From RGIG3178 sp964533965 (GTDB lineage Bacteria > Bacillota > Clostridia > Christensenellales > QAND01), in contig CAZHNN010000005.1 of assembly GCA_964533965.1 (NCBI GenBank), positions 52,833-116,832 of the forward strand: a DNA stretch of 64,000 nucleotides, read 5' to 3'. A program made the position numbers and the translations under genes. Below the pieces are notes generated by a model. It did no database searches. It was not told the DNA's origin and worked only from the letters and a program-made list of their open reading frames with translations. Shown piece by piece: positions 9,857-18,178 of this stretch (the first letter of the stretch is position 1; each line of letters starts with the position of its first letter).

Positions 9857-9867
9857 TTCGAATCCTC

Positions 9868-10884
9868 CTAAAACTGCGACAGGAAACGAACGTCTCCGTC
9901 AAAGAGCAGACGGATGTCCGTGATGTTGTACTTCAGGCTGGCCAGTCTGTCGATGCCCATGCCAAACGCAAAGCCGGAATAGACCTCGGGGTCAATGCCG
10001 CACATGCGAAGCACGTTTGGGTGTACCATGCCACTTCCAAGCACCTCAATCCAGCCGGTACCCTTACAGATCCGGCAGCCCTTGCCGCCACAGGAACAGG
10101 ATACATCAACCTCTGCGCTCGGTTCAGTAAACGGGAAATAACCCGGACGGAATCGGGTTTTCCTTTCAGGCCCATAGAGGGCTTTTAAGAAATGATCAAG
10201 AATCCCTTTAAGGTGTCCGAGCGTGATCCCTTTATCCACCACAAGCCCTTCAAGCTGATGGAACACGGGCGAATGCGTTGCATCGAAGTCATCGCTTCTG
10301 TAAACGCGTCCCGGGCAGATCATGCGGATAGGTATCCCCTGCGTGAGCATCGTGCGGACTTGCACGGGCGAAGTTTGCGTACGCAGCACCACATTCTCGT
10401 TGATATAGAACGTGTCCTGCGTATCCCGCGCCGGGTGATCCTTCGGGATATTGAGCATCTCAAAGTTATAGAGGTCCAATTCAACCTCCGGCCCTTCCTT
10501 GATGGAAAAGCCCATGCTGATGAAGATATCCCGTATCTCGCCCAACACCAGACTTAGCGGATGAAGCGACCCAGCGGGAATTTGTTCTCCGGGCATCGTC
10601 ACATCTATGCTCTCTGCCTCGAGCTTCTTTTTCTGCTCTTCAGATTGAAGTTTGGTCTGCGCCTGGTTGATCGCGTCGTCGATCTGCTGGCGGACATCGT
10701 TGACAAGCTGGCCAGCCGCCGGGCGCTCGGAGGGATCGAGCGTTCCTAGAAGCCGCAGCATTCCGGTGAGCTCTCCCTTACGGCCAAGGACGGCAACCCG
10801 AAGCTTCTCCAGCTGTTCGGTGTTGTTGATCTGGCTCAGTTCCTCATTGACGCGATTTTGCAGCGCTTGCAATTGCTCCTTCAT
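9868..10884 (-). CDS. pheS: Phenylalanine-tRNA ligase alpha subunit
   Basis: 338 residues from the ATG at 10884. An ATG three codons earlier is also in frame but leaves only one base after the AGGAAAGG site, so the second is preferred. It has an N-terminal coiled-coil arm (about 1-85) and a class II synthetase core with motif 2 (FHQLEGLVVD), FTEPSAEVDVSC and the motif 3 end GFAFGMGIDRLA. The first gene after the Phe T-box, it is followed by pheT and mutS2. Confidence 0.96.
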   Translation of the reverse strand: MKEQLQALQNRVNEELSQINNTEQLEKLRVAVLGRKGELTGMLRLLGTLDPSERPAAGQLVNDVRQQIDDAINQAQTKLQSEEQKKKLEAESIDVTMPGEQIPAGSLHPLSLVLGEIRDIFISMGFSIKEGPEVELDLYNFEMLNIPKDHPARDTQDTFYINENVVLRTQTSPVQVRTMLTQGIPIRMICPGRVYRSDDFDATHSPVFHQLEGLVVDKGITLGHLKGILDHFLKALYGPERKTRFRPGYFPFTEPSAEVDVSCSCGGKGCRICKGTGWIEVLGSGMVHPNVLRMCGIDPEVYSGFAFGMGIDRLASLKYNITDIRLLFDGDVRFLSQF

Positions 10885-10905
10885 CGTATACATCCTTTCC
10901 TGTCA

Positions 10906-11139
10906 AACAAAAAAGCTCCGCCCTTTGCAGGGCGAAGCATATACTCCGCGGTACCACCGTGCTTTGCGCGAAATTCGCGCCTCGTTACGCTCTATCGGGC
11001 GCACCCGTCTTGCCTACTGATGCGTTCAGCAAAAACGCTCCGGGGCGAACTTTCACGCACGGTTTCATGGGAGCACTTTCAGCCTCTGGTTTCTCCCTCT
11101 CTGCATGACCCTGTTGCGCTACTCTTCCCTTTCATAGCA
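10906..11139 (-). promoter_or_regulatory. T-box leader (Phe) of pheS-pheT
   Basis: Contains the T-box sequence GGTGGTACCGCGG (10947-10960 region) that pairs with the uncharged tRNA end. A strong terminator follows (stem 10915-10938, U-run 10909-10914). In the specifier loop, the GAAAG context is followed by UUC at 11047-11049, a Phe codon, which matches the genes controlled. Known logic: uncharged tRNA-Phe stabilises the antiterminator and lets pheST be transcribed. Confidence 0.92.
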
Positions 11140-11145
11140 TAGTAT

Positions 11146-11174
11146 ACTATACCATAACTCAACTTTCTGTTCAA
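11146..11174 (-). promoter_or_regulatory. Sigma-A type promoter for the pheS T-box transcript
   Basis: -35 TTGAAC (11169-11174), 17-base spacer, -10 TATAGT (11146-11151). The -35 overlaps the last codons of the upstream methyltransferase gene. Confidence 0.75.
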
Positions 11175-11941
11175 TCCTTATTCTGCCCCGAAAACCCCAA
11201 AAACAACAGGATTCCGGCAGCCACAGCGGCATTGAGGCTTTCGCTGCCCTGTGTCATAGGAATGCGGTATAGAAGGGTGCATGCATCGGAAACATCCTCC
11301 GTCAATCCATGTGCTTCGCTGCCGATGACATATATACGTTTTCTCCCCGTTTTCGGAAAATCCTCCTTGCCGTTTACGGAAGCCCCGATGACCGCATACC
11401 CTTCGGACTTTTTCTTTGCCAACAACGACGCAAGGTCTGCCTCGCGTATGTTCAAACGGAAGTGTGCGCCCATGCCCGCGCGAACGCATTTGGGCGAAAA
11501 GGCGTCGGCGCAACCCTCCGATAGCATCACATCGGTAATGCCAAATGCCGTGGCTGACCGCAGCATGGTGCCGAGGTTGCCGGGATCGGCAATATGATCC
11601 AACGCCAGCATAGAATCTCCAAAAACAGATGGTTCTATTGGCGCCTTAACGGCGGCAACGATTCCCTGCGGATTCTCCGTATCGCAAATGCGGGAGATGA
11701 CATGGGATGAGACACAAAGGACAGTGGCGTTCAAAGACTGTGCATATCCAATGATATCAGCCACCTCGTCTTCTTCGTCCGAAATGGCCAAAACTGCAAA
11801 AGCGGCTCTCTGCAGCATCGCTTCGCGCACCAGCCGCGTACCCTCAATCAGGTACAGGCCCTGCTCGTCCCTGCCTTTTTTGGTCTTGAGCTGTACAAGC
11901 TTCTGAACCGTCTGATTCTTTGTCGATGTAATGGTCTGCAT
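11171..11941 (-). CDS. TrmH/SpoU family 23S rRNA or tRNA 2'-O-methyltransferase
   Basis: 256 residues: an N-terminal substrate-binding domain (about 1-100, YLIEGTRLVREA) and a SPOUT knot domain with the three SpoU motifs ADPGNLGTMLRSA, VIGSEAHGL and IPMTQGSESLNAAVAAGI. It uses S-adenosylmethionine to methylate a ribose 2'-OH in RNA. Genes of this type between rplT and pheS are common in Clostridia; the exact nucleotide modified cannot be read from sequence. A hairpin and a TATAAT-like box lie in the 230 bases upstream. Confidence 0.88.
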   Translation of the reverse strand: MQTITSTKNQTVQKLVQLKTKKGRDEQGLYLIEGTRLVREAMLQRAAFAVLAISDEEDEVADIIGYAQSLNATVLCVSSHVISRICDTENPQGIVAAVKAPIEPSVFGDSMLALDHIADPGNLGTMLRSATAFGITDVMLSEGCADAFSPKCVRAGMGAHFRLNIREADLASLLAKKKSEGYAVIGASVNGKEDFPKTGRKRIYVIGSEAHGLTEDVSDACTLLYRIPMTQGSESLNAAVAAGILLFLGFSGQNKD

Positions 11942-12046
11942 TCCGCCTCCAAATATGATCTTTTGTCAATTTTCAATTTCTATTATTATCGCAAAATAGC
12001 CAAAGACGCAATGCATTGTTCGATCTGCATCCGTCAAACCCGATCA

Positions 12047-12081
12047 CCTCCGGCGACATGTGCGGCGGAGGTGACATTATA
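12047..12081 (-). promoter_or_regulatory. Possible promoter and 5' hairpin before the methyltransferase gene
   Basis: A TATAAT box (12076-12081) is followed at once by a near-perfect hairpin with 9-base arms CACCTCCG / CGGAGG types (12047-12075). No good -35 is seen. The hairpin would sit at the very 5' end of a transcript; it could stabilise RNA or be a protein site. It holds a GGAGG in one arm but is 100 bases from the start codon. Confidence 0.35.
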
Positions 12082-12133
12082 ACTCGTCATAAGAATTATT
12101 AATTTCGCCGAAAACTTAGTTCTCGGCGATTCC

Positions 12134-12161
12134 AAAAAAAATAGCCCTTATGGGCTATTTT
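12134..12161 (-). terminator. Terminator after rplT
   Basis: The stem AAATAGCCC / GGGCTATTT with a four-base loop, followed by a run of eight T on the minus strand, lies 10 bases after the rplT stop. Confidence 0.9.
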
Positions 12162-12171
12162 ATTGTTATGC

Positions 12172-12531
12172 TTACGCTCCAACCTTTTGCTTGGCAACGT
12201 TGGCGAGTTCTGCGAATGCCGGCAGATCCTTGACTGCTAACTCCGCGAGCATCTTGCGGTTGATCTCGATGCCTGCCTTCTTCAAACCGTCCATCATACG
12301 CGAATAGCTAATACCATTCATGCGGGCGGCGGCGTTTATACGGGTAATCCACAGACGGCGGAAATCGCGCTTTCTGAGCTTACGGCCTACATAGCTGTAG
12401 TTCAGCGACTTCATGACGGCCTGTCTTGCGATACGGTAGTTCGTGCTCTTTAATCCGAAGTAGCCCTTGGCCAGCTTCAATATCTTGCGGCGCTTTTTAA
12501 CGGCATTGACTGCCCTTTTTACGCGAGCCAT
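12172..12531 (-). CDS. rplT: 50S ribosomal protein L20
   Basis: 119 residues, normal length, ARVKRAVNAVKKRRKILK start, highly basic N-terminal arm and globular C-terminal domain. Binds 23S rRNA early in assembly and, in Bacillus and E. coli, also represses its own operon by binding the leader mRNA. Third gene of infC-rpmI-rplT; a terminator follows directly. Confidence 0.98.
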   Translation of the reverse strand: MARVKRAVNAVKKRRKILKLAKGYFGLKSTNYRIARQAVMKSLNYSYVGRKLRKRDFRRLWITRINAAARMNGISYSRMMDGLKKAGIEINRKMLAELAVKDLPAFAELANVAKQKVGA

Positions 12532-12555
12532 AGTTTCAATCTCCTTCCGGAAGGC

Positions 12556-12753
12556 TTATTTATAAGGAATGAGCCTCTTTATCTTTTTTTGTTCCACCGC
12601 TGCGATCAGCGTGGCTTTGCGCAGGCTGCGCTTACGCTTGGATGACTTCTTGTTAAGGATATGGCTCTTATACGCCTTATGCCTTTTTACCTTCCCGCCG
12701 CCGGTCACTTTGAATCGCTTTGCCGCGCCACGGTGCGTCTTCATTTTGGGCAC
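12556..12753 (-). CDS. rpmI: 50S ribosomal protein L35
   Basis: 65 residues, PKMKTHRGAAKRFKVTGGGKVKRHKAYKSH start, very basic. Sits between infC and rplT with short gaps, the near-universal order. Component of the large ribosomal subunit. Confidence 0.98.
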   Translation of the reverse strand: MPKMKTHRGAAKRFKVTGGGKVKRHKAYKSHILNKKSSKRKRSLRKATLIAAVEQKKIKRLIPYK

Positions 12754-12768
12754 GTGAATCCCTCCTCC

Positions 12769-13284
12769 TTAGTTGTTCAACGGAGCCAAAATCATGATCA
12801 TATTTCGGCCCTCCATCAAAGGCTTCCGTTCGATGGAAGCGTTATCCTTGATCATCTCAAAAAAAGCATCCATCACTTCGTTCCCCTGGGCTTGGTATGC
12901 CATTTGACGCCCGCGGAAACGGATTGCAACTTTCACCTTATCGCCTGATTTCAAAAACTTTTGCGCCGCTTTTGCCTTCACATCCAGATCATGCTTATCA
13001 ATCGTCGCTGACAGGCGCACCTCTTTGACCTGCGTAATCTTTTGGTTCTTGCGCGCTTCTTTCTCGCGCTTCTGCGTTTCAAAGCGATACTTGGAATAGT
13101 CCATCAACTTGCAAACGACCGGCTTGGCTTGCGGGGCAATTTTTACAAGATCCAACTCGCGCTCCTCGGCCATGCGCTGAGCTACCGCGATCGCTACAAT
13201 TCCCAACTGTTCGCCGTTTTCATCGATCAGGCGAACTTCCCTGTCACGTATCTCCTCATTGATTTGGTACTCGACGCCGATTAT
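12769..13284 (-). CDS. infC: Translation initiation factor IF-3, non-AUG start
   Basis: About 171 residues if started at the ATA at 13282-13284 (or ATC at 13279-13281). The choice rests on GGAGG at 13290-13294, five to eight bases upstream, and on the fit to Bacillus IF-3, where the same spacing precedes the INE-I-R motif (here YQINEEIRDREVRLID). A longer ATG frame to 13440 would run through the leader hairpins and has no ribosome site. Domains: N-domain (1-75), linker KEKEARKNQK, C-domain (KAAQKFLKSGDKVKVAIRFRGR). IF-3 keeps subunits apart and rejects poor start codons; a rare start lets it limit its own translation, as known in E. coli (AUU). Confidence 0.9.
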   Translation of the reverse strand: MIGVEYQINEEIRDREVRLIDENGEQLGIVAIAVAQRMAEERELDLVKIAPQAKPVVCKLMDYSKYRFETQKREKEARKNQKITQVKEVRLSATIDKHDLDVKAKAAQKFLKSGDKVKVAIRFRGRQMAYQAQGNEVMDAFFEMIKDNASIERKPLMEGRNMIMILAPLNN

Positions 13285-13440
13285 AGACACCTCCGAAAAA
13301 GAATGAGCGGGCAAAAAGCCCGCTCCTATAGCGCAATGAAGATTCTTCATGGTACCTACAAGCCTTCGCCGGCAGGTGAAGAGCGGGCAGCTCCTGCTTT
13401 GCCCTAAAAGAATACCGTAAAGCGCCTGTTTTGTCAACAC
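13285..13440 (-). promoter_or_regulatory. infC operon leader with terminator/antiterminator (L20-leader type)
   Basis: On the minus strand, GAGCGGGC (13318-13325) can pair with GCCCGCTC downstream (13305-13312), forming a terminator followed by ATTCTTTTTC. It can alternatively pair with an identical GCCCGCTC upstream (13381-13388). The two structures exclude each other. L20 binding to such leaders in Bacillus promotes termination. That mechanism is inferred here from position and pairing. Confidence 0.75.
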
Positions 13441-13473
13441 CGATTTTGGATAGTCGTTCCATTACCTTCGGGT

Positions 13474-15384
13474 TTAGAATATCGTCTTCTCCGCAATTTC
13501 CTTACAGGCTACATCTATGAATTCGTCAAGCGACATCGTGCCTATCTCGCCCGCACCGCGCTTTCTGACGGATACGGTGTTTGCCTCGGCTTCCTTGTCG
13601 CCGATGACCAGCATATACGGCACTTTTTCCAATTGCGCCTGCCGGATCTTGTAGCCGATCTTCTCATTGCGAATGTCGTATTCGACGCGCAATCCCCGCT
13701 TTTTGAGCGCTTCCGCCGCCTTTTTCACGGCATCGTTGGAACGCTCGGTGATGGTCAGAACCTTGGCCTGCACCGGCGAGAGCCAAAGCGGGAACGCACC
13801 AGCAAAGTGCTCTGTCAGGATGCCGATAAAGCGCTCGATGCTGCCGAACACGACGCGGTGGATCATCACCGGCTGGTGCTTCTCCCCGTCCGCTCCATCA
13901 TAGGTCAAATCGAACCGCATCGGATTCTGGAAATCCAGTTGAACCGTACCGCACTGCCATGTACGCCCGATGCAATCCTCGAGATGGATATCGATCTTGG
14001 GACCGTAGAACGCTCCGTCGCCCTCGTTGACCTTGTATTTCCAGCCCTTGATGTCAAGGGCTTTGCGCAGCGCCTCCGTCGCCTCTTCCCACTGTTCATC
14101 CGTGCCCATGCTGTTTTCGGGGCGTGTGGACAATTCCACATGGTACTTGAACCCGAAGATGCCGTAGATATATTCGGTCAGATCCAAAACGCCGATGATC
14201 TCATCCGTGACTTGTTCTCTCGTCATGAAGATATGGGCATCGTCCTGCGTGAAGCAGCGCACACGCATCAGTCCATGCAGGGCGCCCGAGAGTTCGTGCC
14301 GGTGCACCGTGCCAAGCTCGCCCATGCGAAGCGGCAAGTCACGGTAGCTGTATATCTTGCGCTTGTACATCAGAATTCCGCCGGGACAGTTCATCGGCTT
14401 GATCGCAAAGTCCATGTCGTCGATGACCACGGTGTACATGTTCTTGCGGTAATATCCCCAATGACCGCTCGTCTTCCAAAGTTCACTCGATAGGATCATC
14501 GGCGTGCTTACCTCTTCATATCCCCAATCGGTATGCACTCTGCGCCAGAAATTCATCAGTTCGTTTTTGATGACCATCCCCTTTGGATGGAAGAACGGGA
14601 AACCTGGGCCTTCGTCGAGAATGCTAAACAGGTCCAAGTCCTTTCCCAATTTGCGGTGGTCGCGCTTCTTCGCTTCCTCCATACGGAAGATATAGGCATC
14701 CAGCGCCTCCTTTGTATCAAACGCCGTGGCATAGATGCGCTGCATCATCGGCCTCTTCTCATCGCCACGCCAGTATGCACCCGCAACCGACATCAACTGA
14801 AAATGCTTCAGATACCCCGTTGATGGCAGATGAGGTCCGGCGCAGAGGTCCACGAATTCGCCCTGTTTGTAAAAGGACAGCTCAACATCCTCCGGCAGAT
14901 CCAGTATCAGTTCACGCTTATAGGGCTGTCCTTGCTCATCCGCCCACTTGAGCGCTTCCTCCCTGGACAGTGTATAGCACTGGATCGGTAGATTCTCCTT
15001 GATGACATTCTTCATTTCGGCTTCGATGGCCGCAAAATCGTCTACGGAGATGCTTACGTCCAGATCAAAATCATAATAGAAGCCATTCTCGATCGAAGGA
15101 CCGATGCCAAGCTTCACGTTTTTACCTTTGAACACACGCAGAACGGCCTGTGCCATCACATGCGAAGCCGTATGGCGCAAAGTGTTCCGCCCTGCCTCAT
15201 CTTCAAAGGTCAGTATTTTTACTGTTGCTCCTTCATGCAGAGGATAGGTCAACGAGACAGCCTTTGCGTCCACCTCAGCGGCCAATGCCTCCTTTGCAAG
15301 CCTCTGGCTGATACTCTTGGCCAGTGCCAACGCGTTCTCGCCATCAAAACTGCGCTCCGATCCGTCCGGTAAATACACTTTCAT
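13474..15384 (-). CDS. thrS: Threonine-tRNA ligase
   Basis: 636 residues from the ATG at 15384 (AGGAGG seven bases before); a longer in-frame extension to 15570 would run through the T-box and is rejected. Order: TGS domain (1-62), editing domain with HTASHVMAQAV (HxxxH), class II core with motif 2 (FTQDDAHIF region), zinc site residues around CPGG, motif 3 VHRVVFGSIERF, and the C-terminal anticodon domain (SPVQAKVLTI). Charges tRNA-Thr and edits Ser-tRNA. Controlled by the Thr T-box; infC follows. Confidence 0.97.
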   Translation of the reverse strand: MKVYLPDGSERSFDGENALALAKSISQRLAKEALAAEVDAKAVSLTYPLHEGATVKILTFEDEAGRNTLRHTASHVMAQAVLRVFKGKNVKLGIGPSIENGFYYDFDLDVSISVDDFAAIEAEMKNVIKENLPIQCYTLSREEALKWADEQGQPYKRELILDLPEDVELSFYKQGEFVDLCAGPHLPSTGYLKHFQLMSVAGAYWRGDEKRPMMQRIYATAFDTKEALDAYIFRMEEAKKRDHRKLGKDLDLFSILDEGPGFPFFHPKGMVIKNELMNFWRRVHTDWGYEEVSTPMILSSELWKTSGHWGYYRKNMYTVVIDDMDFAIKPMNCPGGILMYKRKIYSYRDLPLRMGELGTVHRHELSGALHGLMRVRCFTQDDAHIFMTREQVTDEIIGVLDLTEYIYGIFGFKYHVELSTRPENSMGTDEQWEEATEALRKALDIKGWKYKVNEGDGAFYGPKIDIHLEDCIGRTWQCGTVQLDFQNPMRFDLTYDGADGEKHQPVMIHRVVFGSIERFIGILTEHFAGAFPLWLSPVQAKVLTITERSNDAVKKAAEALKKRGLRVEYDIRNEKIGYKIRQAQLEKVPYMLVIGDKEAEANTVSVRKRGAGEIGTMSLDEFIDVACKEIAEKTIF

Positions 15385-15396
15385 AGCAATCCTCCT

Positions 15397-15657
15397 ACTG
15401 CTCCGCCCCAAAAAAGCTCCGCTTTTTCGAGGACCCTGTAATAAAAAAAAGCCCCATCCCCCAAAAGGGACGGGACGTACCCGTGGTTCCACCCTAATTG
15501 CAGGCTTATATGACCTGCCGCTTGTTCGCCCTGTATCGCTGGCGCGCGACGATCCCGGACTGGTCTTCATCAGGTGCTGGCACGATGCGCTTTCAGCCGC
15601 GACGCATCTCTCTTTGGAGCATCATCCTGATTACTCGTTTCCGTTCATCCCATCGAT
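15397..15657 (-). promoter_or_regulatory. T-box leader (Thr) of thrS
   Basis: Holds AGGGTGGAACCACGGGT (15479-15496), a terminator whose stem CCCGTCCC / GGGATGGG lies at 15452-15474 with an eight-T run at 15443-15450, and a specifier candidate ACC (15562-15564) in the GAAG-ACC-A context. ACC is a Thr codon, which matches thrS. Confidence 0.92.
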
Positions 15658-15663
15658 GCGCTC

Positions 15664-15692
15664 ATTGTAGCGTTCTTTGTTCAAATTGTCAA
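15664..15692 (-). promoter_or_regulatory. Consensus promoter for the thrS T-box transcript
   Basis: -35 TTGACA (15687-15692), 17-base spacer, -10 TACAAT (15664-15669). The -35 overlaps the end of the ytxC-like gene. Confidence 0.85.
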
Positions 15693-16573
15693 TCACCTTG
15701 TTTAACTTCCACAACCGAGCCAAATACCAGTTGCAGAGTCTGGATTACGGCCATCCGGTTTGCTTCGGGCAACAGGCGCACCTCGATATGCGCCGGTGCC
15801 AGTTGCAGCAGCATATGCATGAGCTCTTCTTCCGGCGTTTGTATCCTCTGCTGGGTCCGCCAAGATATCCGAACATCACGGCCGTCAGCCCGAATAACAT
15901 AGCCGCCTCCCAGATTTTCCAGAACAATGGCATTCTGGCAACGGCATGGCTGTGATTTATAAAAGCGCCGCAAAATTTCCATGTATGCGTTGTATTCCGC
16001 TTTGACCGTGACATACTGCAGCACATCGTCCACGCAGACTGCCCAGTCGCTCAGAAAATCGCGCATGCGGAAGGTCAAAAACCCCTCGATATGCAGACTG
16101 CGGTGCGTTTGAATGCACTCATACAGGCGTCTCTCGATGGTACTGACATAAGTGGGGTCCGCTTGGCTGTACCCTTTTTGGGCGGCGCGCGCCATGCAGA
16201 GCATGACCAATATCTCCAGCGTCTCCTTGTTGTCAACGTGCTGCACATGCCGGATCATTCTTTCCATCGTTACGCGCTGCACAGAACCTGCCATCGTCTC
16301 CGCCAGGCAATGCGAAATGCACGCGATGTCTTCCTTGTCCGACATGGGCGTCAACTGCAGACACAGGCAGTCCGATTGAATGGAAACGCACAGCGAATAC
16401 GCATCCTGCAGGCCCTTTTTGAGTGCATCCCAAACGTTTGGCCTTGTGTCCTGATAATATATATAAATGTCCTTTTCTTTCTTTTTCAAAGCGCTAGCAG
16501 TATGCCCGACGCACATTCGCGTATGTTCGGGAATATCTTCAAGCCTTGCCAGCATCTGCATTCGAAATTGCAA
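15689..16573 (-). CDS. ytxC: Putative sporulation protein, YtxC family
   Basis: 294 residues, soluble. The middle part carries IEGFLTFRMRDFL, the signature-like block of the YtxC family (HxxIEGFVxFRLKxY type), and the gene sits directly upstream of thrS exactly as in Bacillus subtilis. YtxC is made during sporulation but its biochemical role is not known. The C-terminal third (about 245-294) is a small alpha/beta segment. No promoter was clearly seen; the gene is divergent from the VTC operon, with about 190 bases between. Confidence 0.7.
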   Translation of the reverse strand: MQFRMQMLARLEDIPEHTRMCVGHTASALKKKEKDIYIYYQDTRPNVWDALKKGLQDAYSLCVSIQSDCLCLQLTPMSDKEDIACISHCLAETMAGSVQRVTMERMIRHVQHVDNKETLEILVMLCMARAAQKGYSQADPTYVSTIERRLYECIQTHRSLHIEGFLTFRMRDFLSDWAVCVDDVLQYVTVKAEYNAYMEILRRFYKSQPCRCQNAIVLENLGGGYVIRADGRDVRISWRTQQRIQTPEEELMHMLLQLAPAHIEVRLLPEANRMAVIQTLQLVFGSVVEVKQGD

Positions 16574-16763
16574 AAGGAAACAAAGAACAAAGAACGCAAA
16601 CCCTTTGTCTGAATCATGAAAGCTCTGTCATTCTGACACAACTGCAAACGTTTAAAGCAGAAATTGTCAGCTTGCCGACACGGATTGTTGGCTTGCCGTC
16701 AAATATATAACAAAAATCACTGGTATCTTTTTTGGTGAAATCAAGCAACTGAAAGGAACAAAC
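16574..16763. promoter_or_regulatory. Divergent control region between ytxC and the VTC operon
   Basis: 190 bases. GCTTGCCG occurs twice, around 16669-16676 and 16693-16700 (24 bases apart, one DNA-helix phase off two turns), just upstream of an AT stretch that could serve as the -10 of the plus-strand operon. Candidate operator; no known motif recognised. Confidence 0.3.
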
Positions 16764-17495
16764 ATGGATACCTTTACGCGCATCGAAAAGAAATACCTGT
16801 TGGATGATGACGCCTATCTGGCATTTCGCGATGCCATACAAAGCAAAATGACATCGGATATCAACGGAAACTACACGGTGGGTAATCTCTATTACGACAC
16901 TGATGATTACGCTCTTATACGCACCTCCATCGAAAAACCTGTTTTTAAGGAAAAGCTGAGAGTGCGAAGCTACGGTATTCCAAAAAGACAGGACCCGGTA
17001 TTCATCGAGATCAAACGGAAATACGACGGATTGGTATACAAGCGCCGCATGAGCATGCCATATTCGGCTGCAGAACGCTTTCTAAAAACCGGTGCCTATA
17101 GTTGCGAGGACAGCCAGATCCTGCATGAGCTTAACTATTTTCTTAAGCAGCATAGGATTTCGTCCAAGGTTTATCTGGCATATGAGCGGGAAGCGATGGT
17201 GGATACATTCAATCAGAGCATTCGGGTCACCTTTGATTCCAACATCCGCTACCGCACAGGCGCATTGAGTCTATCCGCCGGAGACTCGGGATCCCCTTTG
17301 CTTGAGTCGGGATATCGTCTGATGGAAATCAAGTCCATGGATGCGTTTCCAATTTGGCTTGCGCACGTCTTGTCGAAACTTAATCTCTTCCCTGTTTCCT
17401 TTTCAAAATATGGAATCTACTACCAAAGCATATGTCAGGGCAGACTTGATCAAATTCTACCACAGAGGAGAGCGTTATGTTCGCAACCGTACTGA
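16764..17495 (+). CDS. VTC-domain (polyphosphate polymerase-like) protein
   Basis: 243 residues, cytosolic. FTRIEKKYLLDDDAYLAF at the start and FIEIKRKYDGLVYKRR (about 90-105) are the basic tunnel blocks of the VTC domain, a triphosphate-tunnel fold that makes polyphosphate in yeast. YLAYEREAM and LMEIKSMDAFP complete the acidic ring. Bacterial copies next to DUF4956 genes have no proven reaction. AAAGGA precedes the ATG. The end overlaps the DUF4956 gene by 19 bases, so the pair is translationally coupled. Polyphosphate or a nucleotide-triphosphate is the inferred substrate. Confidence 0.8.
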   Translation: MDTFTRIEKKYLLDDDAYLAFRDAIQSKMTSDINGNYTVGNLYYDTDDYALIRTSIEKPVFKEKLRVRSYGIPKRQDPVFIEIKRKYDGLVYKRRMSMPYSAAERFLKTGAYSCEDSQILHELNYFLKQHRISSKVYLAYEREAMVDTFNQSIRVTFDSNIRYRTGALSLSAGDSGSPLLESGYRLMEIKSMDAFPIWLAHVLSKLNLFPVSFSKYGIYYQSICQGRLDQILPQRRALCSQPY

Positions 17496-18148
17496 CCCGG
17501 GCTGACGGTCTGACCATTGAGAGTGCCCTTCTTTGTACCGCGGCGTCATTGATTTTGGGTTTACTGGTATCCCTAACCTACATGTTTAAAGCCACATACA
17601 CGAAGAGCTTCGCCGTTACGCTTGTGCTCCTTCCGGTATTGGTGCAGGTCGTCATGATGATGGTAAACGGAAATCTTGGTACCGGATTGGCTGTCGCGGG
17701 CGCTTTCAGCCTGATTCGATTCCGTTCGGTACCAGGCAGCGCAAAGGAGATCTGCTCCATATTCTTTGCAATGTCCATCGGCCTTGCCACCGGAATGGGC
17801 TATCTGACTTTTGCGTTCGTCGTGGCATTAATGATAGGCATCATAATGCTGCTTTTGAACATAACCAAATTCGGCGAGAAAATTGAGAATGAAAAAATGC
17901 TGCGCATTCTTATACCCGAAGCACTGGATTACACAGACGTCTTTACGGATCTTTTTGAGGCATATACCAGCAAGAATGCACTCGAATATGTCAAGACCAC
18001 GAATATGGGCAGCATGTATGAGCTCCGGTACCGCATAGAAATGCGGGATATAAAGAAAGAAAAGGAATTTCTGGACGCTATTCGCTGCCGAAACGGCAAC
18101 CTGACCGTGGTATGCGGCAGAATCCCCTCTGCAAAAGAGGAACTCTAA
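17477..18148 (+). CDS. DUF4956 membrane protein
   Basis: 223 residues. The N-terminal half holds about four hydrophobic segments (roughly 14-32, 38-58, 62-85, 95-125), including the family block GAFSLIRFRSVPGSAKEI. The C-terminal 90 residues are a soluble ferredoxin-like region facing the cytosol. DUF4956 proteins nearly always accompany a VTC-domain protein. A working guess, not shown, is that the pair polymerises a phosphate chain at the membrane and moves or senses it. The start codon lies inside the VTC gene behind GGAG. Confidence 0.8.
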   Translation: MFATVLTRADGLTIESALLCTAASLILGLLVSLTYMFKATYTKSFAVTLVLLPVLVQVVMMMVNGNLGTGLAVAGAFSLIRFRSVPGSAKEICSIFFAMSIGLATGMGYLTFAFVVALMIGIIMLLLNITKFGEKIENEKMLRILIPEALDYTDVFTDLFEAYTSKNALEYVKTTNMGSMYELRYRIEMRDIKKEKEFLDAIRCRNGNLTVVCGRIPSAKEEL

Positions 18149-18178
18149 ACACCAGATCAAGACGGGAGAACCCAATAA

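Noticed and set aside
13285..13440. ATG start for infC at 13440
   Set aside because: It would translate through the leader hairpins, adds about 50 residues absent from IF-3, and has no ribosome site.
15404..15425. Second terminator hairpin between the Thr T-box and thrS
   Set aside because: The stem is mostly A-U and short; the GC-rich hairpin at 15452-15474 fully explains the T-box terminator.
15385..15570. 62-residue N-terminal extension of thrS
   Set aside because: It is a translation of the T-box leader.
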